From the NCBI GenBank assembly GCA_900540175.1, contig UQFG01000002.1, positions 1 through 64,000 on the forward strand: a stretch of 64,000 nucleotides of DNA, read 5' to 3'. Positions 1 to 7,088 of this stretch are shown in pieces; position 1 is the first letter of the stretch; each line of letters begins with the position of its first letter. The translations under genes and the position numbers were made by a program. Below the pieces are notes generated by a model. It ran no database searches. It was not told the origin of the DNA and worked only from the letters and a program-made list of their open reading frames with translations. This DNA is from an uncultured Mollicutes bacterium (GTDB taxonomy: Bacteria > Bacillota_I > Bacilli_A > Acholeplasmatales > Anaeroplasmataceae).

Positions 1-1
1 C

Positions 2-1072
2 TGCGGGATGCGGGATGCGCTTTCGTTATTGGATCAGTGTATTTCGTACAGTCTTTCAGAAGAAATCGGGTTGGACGATGTTCTTTCGATCAGCGGCAAT
101 GTTTCGTATCGGTCGTTCATCGATTTATTGGGCGCCTGTTTGGATCATAATGGATCTCAAGCTTTACGGCAAGTCGATGAATTGCTGAAAAAAGGCAAAG
201 AGGTTCCGCGGATCATCAATGATTTATTGCTTTTTTTACGGGACGTATTGATGTTTAAGAACAATGCCGTTTTGGATGATAAAAAAATGTTTCACGAACC
301 GGATTTTACGGCACTGGCCAATCGTTTGAAATACGGTGTGATCTACGAGTGGTTGGATATTTTGAACCAAACCAATAACGATATGCGGTTTTCCAACCAG
401 AAGCGGGCGTTTTTGGAACTGGCCGTTTTAAAGATGAACGATGTGAAATTACAGGAAGAGGCTTCGTTTCAGGAACGGATCGAACAGTTGGAACTGTTGG
501 TTTCTAAGCTGACTTCTTCCAAAAAAGAAGAACCGATGGTTTTTCCCAGTGTGAATAAACCGACTGAGGTAGTTCCTAAGATTCAAAACGACGAAGTTTC
601 AATCGAAGAAATCGAAACGATTTTAAATACGGCCAATAAAGAAAAAAAGACGGAATTGTCAAAAATCTGGAAAAAAATCGCCGAAGATTACAGTGGCGAA
701 TTCATCGTTCAGATTTTGGTTGCCGGTGAACTGGTTGCCGTCAGTGATACGGCTTTTATTGTCGTATTGCAGGATCTTGGATTTTGCAATCGGTTGATGA
801 GTTATGAAAACTACGTGCGGATGATGGAAATCTTTTCGCATTATTCGCAATCGTTTCAAGAATATATTTGCCTTCCCAAGGCGGTGTGGAATAAAATCAA
901 AGCCGATTATAAGGCCAAATACAGTGCCTCTAACCCGCATCCGAAGTTAAATGCGCTTGCAATCGGCGTTATCAAACGGAAAAATCCCGTTTCGCAAAGT
1001 CCCATCGATCAAGATAAGAACCGATTATACGACTATTTCGATCAAGATAAAATAGAAATTTTGGAGGATTAA
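2..1072 (+). CDS. dnaX: DNA polymerase III subunit gamma/tau, C-terminal part
   Basis: Clamp-loader subunit of the replicative DNA polymerase III holoenzyme. The reading frame is already open at the window edge. It starts in the conserved motif ending MRDALSLLDQ, which closes the AAA+ ATPase module, so the Walker motifs lie outside the window. What remains is the collar domain III and a tail (about residues 160-200 of the visible part) rich in charged residues, followed by a tau-like C-terminal domain. A stop lies one base before ybaB. The dnaX-ybaB-recR order is a conserved Firmicutes operon. Identification is firm; the true start is not visible. Confidence 0.93.
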   Translation, partial: CGMRDALSLLDQCISYSLSEEIGLDDVLSISGNVSYRSFIDLLGACLDHNGSQALRQVDELLKKGKEVPRIINDLLLFLRDVLMFKNNAVLDDKKMFHEPDFTALANRLKYGVIYEWLDILNQTNNDMRFSNQKRAFLELAVLKMNDVKLQEEASFQERIEQLELLVSKLTSSKKEEPMVFPSVNKPTEVVPKIQNDEVSIEEIETILNTANKEKKTELSKIWKKIAEDYSGEFIVQILVAGELVAVSDTAFIVVLQDLGFCNRLMSYENYVRMMEIFSHYSQSFQEYICLPKAVWNKIKADYKAKYSASNPHPKLNALAIGVIKRKNPVSQSPIDQDKNRLYDYFDQDKIEILED

Positions 1073-1073
1073 G

Positions 1074-1373
1074 ATGAATCAACAAGCAATGATGCGTTTG
1101 AAAAAAATGCAAAAACAAATGATGGAAGCACAGGAAAAATTAGAACAAACCGTTTACAGCGGCACAGCCGGCGGGGGAATGGTATGTGTCCGGATGAAAG
1201 GAAATCACGAAATGGTTTCCGTTACTATTGATCCGGATGCCATCGAATCAAAAGAAGATATCGAACTATTGCAAGATACGATTGTTGCCGCCGTTAACGA
1301 TGCAACCAAAAAAATCGAGGAAGAATCTCAAAAAGCGTTAGGGGCTTTCGGCGGCGGATTCGGTTTGTTCTGA
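1074..1373 (+). CDS. ybaB: YbaB/EbfC family nucleoid-associated protein
   Basis: Small DNA-binding protein of 99 residues, the usual family length. The N-terminal half is a Met/Lys/Gln-rich amphipathic helix, followed by the glycine-rich turn TAGGGMV and a strand with VSVTIDPDAIES, all typical of YbaB. It is thought to bind DNA as a dimer and often accompanies recR. A strong AGGAGG-like site (TTGGAGGATTAAG) precedes the ATG. Its TGA stop overlaps the recR start by one base (TGATG), implying translational coupling. Confidence 0.93.
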   Translation: MNQQAMMRLKKMQKQMMEAQEKLEQTVYSGTAGGGMVCVRMKGNHEMVSVTIDPDAIESKEDIELLQDTIVAAVNDATKKIEEESQKALGAFGGGFGLF

Positions 1374-1975
1374 TGATCAAATATCCAAAAGCGCTGGAAG
1401 CGTTGATCGATCAGTTCAGTTCTTTGCCGTCGGTCGGAAGAAAGACGGCGGAACGGTTTGCGTTTTATGTGTACAGTAAAATGCCGAAAGAACGGATTGA
1501 ACTTTTTTCCGATTCATTGGTAAATCTGCATCAACAGCTTCACTCCTGTTCTTGTTGCGGCAACATTTCGGAAGAAGACCTCTGCTCGATTTGCAAGGAT
1601 CCCGAACGCAATCACAAACAGGTGTTGGTGGTCGAGCAAATCAAAGATTTGTTTACGATCGAAAACGTCAACGAGTATCGCGGTATTTACCACGTGTTAG
1701 GTGGGGCGATCAGTTTTTCAAAAGGGATCGGAATCGACGATTTAAACCTTTCTTCTTTGATTCGGAAGGTCAAAAATAAAGAAGTCGACGAACTGATTTT
1801 GGCAACCAACGCAACGTTAGAAGGAGAAACGACTGCGCGTTATATCAAAGAATTGCTGCAAGACGAACCGGTTAAAATCACCCGTATTGCTCATGGTCTT
1901 CCGGTCGGCGGCGATTTATCGTATGCCGATGAGATGACGGTTTTAAAAGCATTTGAGGGCCGAAGGGAATATTAA
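1373..1975 (+). CDS. recR: Recombination mediator RecR
   Basis: Protein of the RecFOR recombinational repair pathway that helps load RecA onto gapped DNA. The 200 residues show the family order: an N-terminal helix-hairpin-helix with LPSVGRKTAERFAFY, a four-cysteine zinc finger (CSCCGN..CSICKD), and a Toprim domain with VVEQIKDLFTIE, LILATNATLEGETTARY and a C-terminal HGLPVGGDLSYADEMTL-like Walker-B segment. Length matches the family (about 198). It is translationally coupled to ybaB. Confidence 0.96.
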   Translation: MIKYPKALEALIDQFSSLPSVGRKTAERFAFYVYSKMPKERIELFSDSLVNLHQQLHSCSCCGNISEEDLCSICKDPERNHKQVLVVEQIKDLFTIENVNEYRGIYHVLGGAISFSKGIGIDDLNLSSLIRKVKNKEVDELILATNATLEGETTARYIKELLQDEPVKITRIAHGLPVGGDLSYADEMTVLKAFEGRREY

Positions 1976-2010
1976 GACGGCTTGTTTCATATACTACGGT
2001 GGTGATTTTT

Positions 2011-2193
2011 ATGCTGAAGGCGATTCGCTATGTCGTAAAATCCGTGTTGATCGGAGTGACCGTAGTTTTGGTGTTCAATTTAGTGGGACAGTTTTTTAAT
2101 TTGATGTTACCGTTTAATTTGTTGTCCATCGCGTTGATCGGTTTTTTTCATTTGCCCGGTTTTTTGGTTTTATTGATTGTCCTGATTTTGTAG
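2011..2193 (+). CDS. BofA-like small membrane protein
   Basis: A 60-residue, very hydrophobic protein with two membrane segments and a short motif around LVGQFFNLMLPFNLLSIALIGFFHLPG, resembling BofA, the integral membrane inhibitor of pro-sigmaK processing. In Bacillus bofA also lies just after recR, which supports the call. I chose the ATG preceded by GGTGGTGA; an in-frame GTG twelve bases upstream lacks a good site. Whether the host sporulates cannot be judged from this; related non-sporulating genomes may keep the gene. Confidence 0.72.
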   Translation: MLKAIRYVVKSVLIGVTVVLVFNLVGQFFNLMLPFNLLSIALIGFFHLPGFLVLLIVLIL

Positions 2194-2201
2194 GTGATAG
2201 G

Positions 2202-2579
2202 TTGAAGGTTACTTTTTTAAGTATGGACGAAGATAAAAATAAAGTTTTTTTCGAAAGCGATGCTTCTATTTGCGAGGATGAAATTGTTTTTGCGGACAAG
2301 AGTTTAACCGATACGACGCTTTATTTGCGTTTTGAACCGGATCGCTTAAATTTAAGAAGAGAAGGACAAGTTTTTATGCGACTTTCTTTTCGGCAACATC
2401 ACAAGACGGACGGTTTTTATCGGGATTCGTTCGGACTGGAAATCCCGCTTACGGTTTTATGTACTGTTCTTAAAGTTGAAGCGAAGAAAACGATTGTGCA
2501 TTATGAACTGTGGTGGGATGAGCAAATGAAAACGAAGCATAAAATTCTATTATTATTTGAGGAAAGTATTGCCAAATGA
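2202..2579 (+). CDS. DUF1934 (YwiB-like) protein
   Basis: 125-residue protein matching the DUF1934/YwiB type: a small beta-rich, calycin-like barrel with alternating strands and the ending HYELWWDEQ...HKILLLFEE. Function is not established. The start is a TTG with AGGTGATAG just upstream. In Bacillus ywiB lies near argS and rpoE; here rpoE follows directly and argS is missing, so the neighbourhood is conserved but shortened. The family call is fairly confident and no function is claimed. Confidence 0.72.
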   Translation: MKVTFLSMDEDKNKVFFESDASICEDEIVFADKSLTDTTLYLRFEPDRLNLRREGQVFMRLSFRQHHKTDGFYRDSFGLEIPLTVLCTVLKVEAKKTIVHYELWWDEQMKTKHKILLLFEESIAK

Positions 2580-2625
2580 CTTTTTTTTATGTAAAATAAA
2601 TGTTGTTTTTACTGGAGGATTTAAA

Positions 2626-3177
2626 ATGGAAACTATTTCGCAAATGTCATTACTGGAAGTTGCCGTACAATTAATGGAACAAAAAAGAGCACCGCAATCC
2701 ATCCGTCTTTTAATTAAAGAAGCATTGGAAATGAAAGGATTAGAAGATCCGGATCATACGCTTGCCGCGCAACTTTACGTAGACATTACCACAAGTTCGA
2801 AATTTGTATATATGGGGAATGAAGAATGGGATTTGAAGTCCAGACAATCGCTGGATGAATACGACAAAGACGGTTCGGCATTCAACTCCAAAGAAGAAGA
2901 ACCGGTATCGGAAGAAGACGAGAAAGAAGACGATCTTTTCATCGACGACGATTTGGAAGAAGATGAGGATGAAGACGACTTGGAAGACGACGACGAAGAT
3001 GAGGACGACTACTTAGACGATGATGAATACGAAGACGATGAAGAGGATGAAGACGAGGATGATGTCGATTCCATCATCGATGACGATTTGGTAGAACGGT
3101 ATGACGAAGACGACGACTTCAACGAAGACAAGTATAACGACCTGATGGATGATTATGAAGATATGTATGAAGAATAA
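2626..3177 (+). CDS. rpoE: DNA-directed RNA polymerase subunit delta
   Basis: Firmicutes-specific accessory subunit of RNA polymerase that promotes recycling and affects promoter selectivity. The N-terminal 90 residues form the HARE-HTH-like domain (SLLEVAVQLMEQ, TLAAQLYVDITTSSKFVYMGNEEWDL). The rest is a low-complexity tail almost entirely Asp/Glu, which is diagnostic of delta. The ATG follows GGAGG with 7-bp spacing; an open frame reaching further upstream is not credible. In Bacillus pyrG follows; here the next gene is a two-component regulator. Confidence 0.94.
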   Translation: METISQMSLLEVAVQLMEQKRAPQSIRLLIKEALEMKGLEDPDHTLAAQLYVDITTSSKFVYMGNEEWDLKSRQSLDEYDKDGSAFNSKEEEPVSEEDEKEDDLFIDDDLEEDEDEDDLEDDDEDEDDYLDDDEYEDDEEDEDEDDVDSIIDDDLVERYDEDDDFNEDKYNDLMDDYEDMYEE

Positions 3178-3200
3178 CAGATTGAAAAATCTGTTTTTTT
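3178..3200 (+). terminator. Rho-independent terminator of rpoE
   Basis: Short hairpin with arms CAGATT/AATCTG and a GAAA loop followed by seven T residues, beginning just after the rpoE stop codon. Confidence 0.85.
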
Positions 3201-3245
3201 CATAATTTCCCATAATTTTTCGATAATAAAACAGTAATTGGAGGG

Positions 3246-3310
3246 TATAATAAAAGTGTCTTTAGGGACAGTATCTATCTAATTCTCCCTACATAGATAG
3301 ACACTTTTTT
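3246..3310 (+). ncRNA. Candidate small structured RNA or attenuator
   Basis: A TATAAT box at 3246-3251 is followed by a compact structured segment. The outer arms 3252-3261 (AAAAGTGTCT) and 3299-3308 are a 10-bp perfect inverted repeat ending in six T residues, like a terminator. Inside, TAGGGA (3263-3268) can pair with TCCCTA (3286-3291) and CTATCTA (3275-3281) with TAGATAG (3294-3300). These two helices interleave, giving a possible pseudoknot, and the second one competes with the terminator stem at 3299-3300. No -35 box is convincing. I do not recognise a known riboswitch class. Confidence 0.4.
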
Positions 3311-3340
3311 CATAAGCAAACTATAACTCTCCCAAAGGAT

Positions 3341-3373
3341 AAAGGGCAACCGGAATGTAGGTTGCCCTTTATT
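3341..3373 (+). terminator. Intergenic hairpin upstream of the cssR-like gene
   Basis: Perfect 11-bp stem AAAGGGCAACC/GGTTGCCCTTT with an 8-base loop. It lies between the candidate RNA at 3246-3310 and the promoter of the regulator gene. The T-run after it is short, so it may be a terminator in either direction or a transcript-end protector. Confidence 0.55.
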
Positions 3374-3390
3374 CGTCTGTTAAAATAAGG

Positions 3391-3396
3391 TATAAT
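3391..3396 (+). promoter_or_regulatory. -10 box of the cssRS-like operon
   Basis: TATAAT 28 bases before the start codon, within AAGGTATAATAAAT; the AAAGGAG ribosome binding site follows. The -35 element is weak. Confidence 0.5.
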
Positions 3397-3424
3397 AAAT
3401 AAAAGGCGAGAAAGGAGTTATCTC

Positions 3425-4114
3425 ATGGAACAAATCAAATATCAACTTGCTTTGGTGGAAGATGAAAAAAATTTAGCGAGTCTTGTCATCAAATATTTGC
3501 AAACAGAAGGCTACGAAGTTGACTGGTACCAAGATGGGGAACAGGCTTTGAAAGCCGTTCAAAAAGAGTATGCCTTGTGGATTTTGGACATTATGTTGCC
3601 GGGGATTACCAGCGGGTATGATTTGATTAAAAGCATTCGCAAAGAGTATCCGCAGGCGCCGATCATATTTACATCGGCCCGTGATCAGGATATCGATAAG
3701 ATTATGGGATTGGAACTTGGAAGCGATGACTATTTGGCCAAACCGTATTCCATTCGGGAACTTTGTTTGCGTGTTAAAAATTTATTGGCGCGTTCGTATG
3801 AATATCATAACGATCGAAGCCATCATAAAAATATTCTTTCTCTTGGCGATTACCTGGTGGATAAAGAACGCAGATGTGTCAGTTGCAACGGGCAAAATTT
3901 AAGTCTGACATCCAAAGAATACGATTTGCTGCTATATCTGTTGGAACATCCCGGAAAAGCTTTTTCACGGGATCAGATTTTAACGACGGTATGGGGCGAT
4001 GATTATTTCGGCAGCGATCGGGTAGTTGATGATCTGATGCGTCGATTAAGACAGAAAATGCCGAATTTATCGGTTGAAACCATCTATGGATACGGGTATC
4101 GGTTGCTGGTATGA
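3425..4114 (+). CDS. cssR: OmpR-family response regulator, CssR-like
   Basis: 229-residue two-component response regulator: receiver domain (1-122) and winged-helix OmpR/PhoB DNA-binding domain (about 135-229). The phosphoacceptor Asp sits in LWILDIMLPG near residue 55, with acidic VEDE at the N-terminus and the switch Thr/Lys in IIFTSARD and LAKPYS. LWILDIMLPG, GLELGSDDYLAKP and WGDDYFGSDRVVDDLMRRLRQKMP closely resemble Bacillus CssR, which responds to secretion stress and induces HtrA-type proteases. It overlaps the kinase gene by four bases (ATGA). The CssR label is by resemblance; the OmpR family is certain. Confidence 0.85.
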   Translation: MEQIKYQLALVEDEKNLASLVIKYLQTEGYEVDWYQDGEQALKAVQKEYALWILDIMLPGITSGYDLIKSIRKEYPQAPIIFTSARDQDIDKIMGLELGSDDYLAKPYSIRELCLRVKNLLARSYEYHNDRSHHKNILSLGDYLVDKERRCVSCNGQNLSLTSKEYDLLLYLLEHPGKAFSRDQILTTVWGDDYFGSDRVVDDLMRRLRQKMPNLSVETIYGYGYRLLV

Positions 4115-5412
4115 AAAAAATTCCCATTTCAAGTCAGATCGTTATTTTATTTTTAATCATCTTATTGTTGTCGGCATCGGCTTTTACGGTGATTACCTCG
4201 TTTCGGTTGCATGCCATGGCCGAAGAAGAAACGTATTCACGGTTGCTTGCTTATTCCACATTGATCGAAAATCAAGGTCCGGTTGATCCGGATATCGGCG
4301 ATTTCAGAGATATGAAAGTCGCATTTATCGCCCGTTACAGCAACAACGATCTACTGTATTCGAACGATATTGGGCTTTATTTGGACGAAGACGATTTAGC
4401 GACTATTATGAAAACCATTTCCGATCAAAAAGAAGCCGTGATTTGCAACAAACTCAACAATTACAATCAAGAAACGATTTATTACTGTTTTTCGACCAAA
4501 GATGCCGGAAGGACCTTTTTGGTTTTGGTAACCGATTCGTTATACGTCATGAATATGGCCAGAACCAATTCTTTGCAGTTTATCATTATTTTCTTTATCA
4601 TCATTTTTTTGTCTATTTTAACGATCGCCCTTTGGAGCAATCAGTTTGCCAGACGATTGCATCGGATCCAGGATCATATTTTGTCCCTTCCAAAATCCGA
4701 ATATCAGCAATCCTATACCGATGACGGACTGGATGAGGTCGGCGAACTTTCTAGAGCGGTTGAGGCGATGCGAATCGAACTCAAACAAAACGAGCAGACT
4801 AAAAAAGAAATGTTGCAAAATATTTCTCATGACTTTAAAACCCCGATTGCCGTCATAAAATCGTATGCGGAAGCACAACAAGACGGCATGGCGGACGAAG
4901 ACAGCAGTCGGATTATTATTGCGCAGGCTGAAATTTTGAAAAACAAAGTCAATCGTCTGCTTCAGTATAATTCATTGGAATATTTATCCAAAGATCGGGA
5001 ATTTGAAGACGTCAATATGAAAGACGTCATCGAAGAAGTGATTCAAGGATATCGGTTTCAAACCGATCTCATCATCGATTTGGATTTGAACGAAGACGTT
5101 TATTTTAGGGGATACCGTGAAAATTACACGACGGTTGTCGACAATATCGTCGATAATGCCAGACGGTATGCCAAAACGAAAATTAAAATCGTCTTGAAAA
5201 AAGATCGCCTAAGAATCTATAACGACGGAGAACCGATGGATGAGTCGTTTTTGAAAAGCGGCTTTAAACCGTATGAAAAAGGCAGTAAAGGCCAGTTCGG
5301 TTTGGGTATGTCGATTGTGAAGCGGACGGTGGAATTCTTCGGCATGGATTTGATCGTCAAAAACGAAGCGATCGGTGTTTCTTTTATCATAACCAAATCA
5401 AAACACAAATAA
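4111..5412 (+). CDS. cssS: Sensor histidine kinase, CssS-like
   Basis: 433 residues. One membrane segment near residues 9-30 and another near 155-178 flank an external sensor region, then a HAMP-like linker. The H-box is QNISHDFKTP (His near residue 240), the N-box DNIVDNARRYAK near 345, and the G-box GSKGQFGLGMSIVKRT near 395. It would phosphorylate the overlapping upstream regulator. The sensor region has two cysteines (ICNKLN, IYYCFS), compatible with an extracytoplasmic fold. CssS-like by partner and arrangement; the stimulus is not visible. Confidence 0.85.
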   Translation: MKKIPISSQIVILFLIILLLSASAFTVITSFRLHAMAEEETYSRLLAYSTLIENQGPVDPDIGDFRDMKVAFIARYSNNDLLYSNDIGLYLDEDDLATIMKTISDQKEAVICNKLNNYNQETIYYCFSTKDAGRTFLVLVTDSLYVMNMARTNSLQFIIIFFIIIFLSILTIALWSNQFARRLHRIQDHILSLPKSEYQQSYTDDGLDEVGELSRAVEAMRIELKQNEQTKKEMLQNISHDFKTPIAVIKSYAEAQQDGMADEDSSRIIIAQAEILKNKVNRLLQYNSLEYLSKDREFEDVNMKDVIEEVIQGYRFQTDLIIDLDLNEDVYFRGYRENYTTVVDNIVDNARRYAKTKIKIVLKKDRLRIYNDGEPMDESFLKSGFKPYEKGSKGQFGLGMSIVKRTVEFFGMDLIVKNEAIGVSFIITKSKHK

Positions 5413-5424
5413 AAAAGGAGGGGG

Positions 5425-6981
5425 ATGCGGATGACCCAAAACGAAAGAATTTTCTTGCCGTGGTGGAAAAGAGTTGTGATTGTGATTGCCACGGTCATTG
5501 TGTTTGCTTTGCAAATCATGTTGTTCGTATTTGCATTTCAAGTCAATTTCGATTTTCCGTTTAATGTTTGGATCTATTGGATCATCGAAGGAGGGTCCTT
5601 TGTTTTGGTCTATCATATCATTCATCGGCCGATTTTAACCAATTACAAGTTGACATGGTCCATTTTGATCTTGATTTTTCCGCTTCCCTTTTCTTTGTTG
5701 TATTATCTGAATCAGCGAAGTCTGGCATTGCCGAAATACAAACAGAAGAAAATCGATACCATTTTGGGAAATTACTACAATCTCAATCAAATCGACTGTA
5801 CATTGGAGTTGGACCGAAAAGATCCGAAAGCGGCGAAATTGGCTCGGATTCTTCGTTCGAGTACAGGCTATCCGCTTTGGAAAAACACGAAGTACACGTT
5901 TCTTTTTGACGGACTGTTGAAACACGAAGATATGTTGGTTGAATTAAAAAAAGCGACTCGGTATATTTTTATTGAATGTTTTATCATCAGTGACGGAAAA
6001 TTACTGAGTGAGTTGTTGCCTATTTTGAAAGAAAAAGGCGATGAGGGCGTCGAAATCAAAATCATTTACGATGATTTGGGATCCAAAGCGACGTTAAAGA
6101 AAAAGACGATTTTAGAAATTGCGCAAATCAAGAATTGTACGTTTACCAATTACAATCCGCTTGGATTAAACATCAATCCGGCATTCAATTACCGCGATCA
6201 CCGGAAAATGGTGATCATCGACGGAAAAACAGCGTATTGCGGGGGCGATAATTTAGCGGACGAATACATCCATCAGAAAAAGCGGTTCGGTTTTTGGCGC
6301 GATAATTGCGGCAAATACGAAGGAGAGGCTGTTCAAAGTTTTATTGCTCTTTTTATTGAGATGTGGTACATTTCGACCAAAATGGTGTTGAAACTGGAAA
6401 ACTATCTCTGCGATTATGCCTTGGAACGGGAAAACAGTTATATTTTGCCGTTTGGGGACGGTCCTTCCAATGGTGCGGAACCGGGGTATGATATTTTCCG
6501 TTCGCTCATTTCCAGTGCCGACCAGACTTTATACATTTCAACACCGTATTTGATTATCGATGAGGCGATGATCGAAAGCATTGTTTTGGCGGCCAAAAGC
6601 GGTGTGGATGTTCGAATTTTGATGCCCGGAATTCCCGATAAAAAAGTAGCTTGGTATTTGGGGCGGTTTCATTATAAGGAAATTTTGCTTGCAGGAGGCA
6701 AGATTTACGAATATACACCGGGGTTTAATCATGCCAAAAACATTATTGTCGACGGACGCTATGCTTTCATCGGCACAATCAACATGGATTACCGGAGTTT
6801 GTTTTTGCATTATGAATGCGGGGCGTTGATTTTGCTGGATAACGAAATCTATAAGATGAAAGACGATTTTTTAAAGGCTTGCGATGACAGCAAACCGATT
6901 ACATATGAGGATTGGAAGAAACGGCCTTGGTGGCAAAAACTTATTTCTTATTTGTTGTATCTGTTTGCGCCGTTGTTTTAA
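5425..6981 (+). CDS. cls: Cardiolipin synthase (phospholipase D superfamily)
   Basis: 518-residue membrane enzyme that condenses two phosphatidylglycerol molecules to cardiolipin. Two N-terminal membrane segments are followed by two PLD catalytic domains with HKD motifs DHRKMVIIDG (near residue 258) and NHAKNIIVDG (near 434), each with the downstream GGDN or GTINMD. Length fits bacterial Cls (about 480-520). GGAGGGGG lies so close to the first ATG that the ATG at 5431 is the better-spaced start; I list the longer form. It follows the kinase gene by 12 bases and may be in its operon. Confidence 0.92.
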   Translation: MRMTQNERIFLPWWKRVVIVIATVIVFALQIMLFVFAFQVNFDFPFNVWIYWIIEGGSFVLVYHIIHRPILTNYKLTWSILILIFPLPFSLLYYLNQRSLALPKYKQKKIDTILGNYYNLNQIDCTLELDRKDPKAAKLARILRSSTGYPLWKNTKYTFLFDGLLKHEDMLVELKKATRYIFIECFIISDGKLLSELLPILKEKGDEGVEIKIIYDDLGSKATLKKKTILEIAQIKNCTFTNYNPLGLNINPAFNYRDHRKMVIIDGKTAYCGGDNLADEYIHQKKRFGFWRDNCGKYEGEAVQSFIALFIEMWYISTKMVLKLENYLCDYALERENSYILPFGDGPSNGAEPGYDIFRSLISSADQTLYISTPYLIIDEAMIESIVLAAKSGVDVRILMPGIPDKKVAWYLGRFHYKEILLAGGKIYEYTPGFNHAKNIIVDGRYAFIGTINMDYRSLFLHYECGALILLDNEIYKMKDDFLKACDDSKPITYEDWKKRPWWQKLISYLLYLFAPLF

Positions 6982-7006
6982 AGGGGTAGAATTTCTATCC
7001 CTTTTT
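6980..7006 (+). terminator. Rho-independent terminator after cls
   Basis: AAAGGGGTAGA/CTATCCCTTT hairpin ending in TTTTT, starting at the cls stop codon. Confidence 0.8.
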
Positions 7007-7052
7007 CGTTTTTTTTGAAAAGTATTTTCAATGGTTAAAAAGACCGTGGCCA

Positions 7053-7061
7053 TGTTATAAT
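7053..7061 (+). promoter_or_regulatory. Extended -10 promoter of the Hhe-like gene
   Basis: TGTTATAAT, a TGn-extended -10 box, 28 bases before the start codon; AAAGGAGGG follows as ribosome binding site. A -35 box is not obvious. Confidence 0.55.
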
Positions 7062-7088
7062 AAATAAAAACAACAAAGGAGGGATTTT

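Noticed and set aside
3013..3213. Leftward open frame opposite the rpoE tail
   Set aside because: It is the complement of the Asp/Glu codon run, giving a hydrophobic low-complexity shadow.
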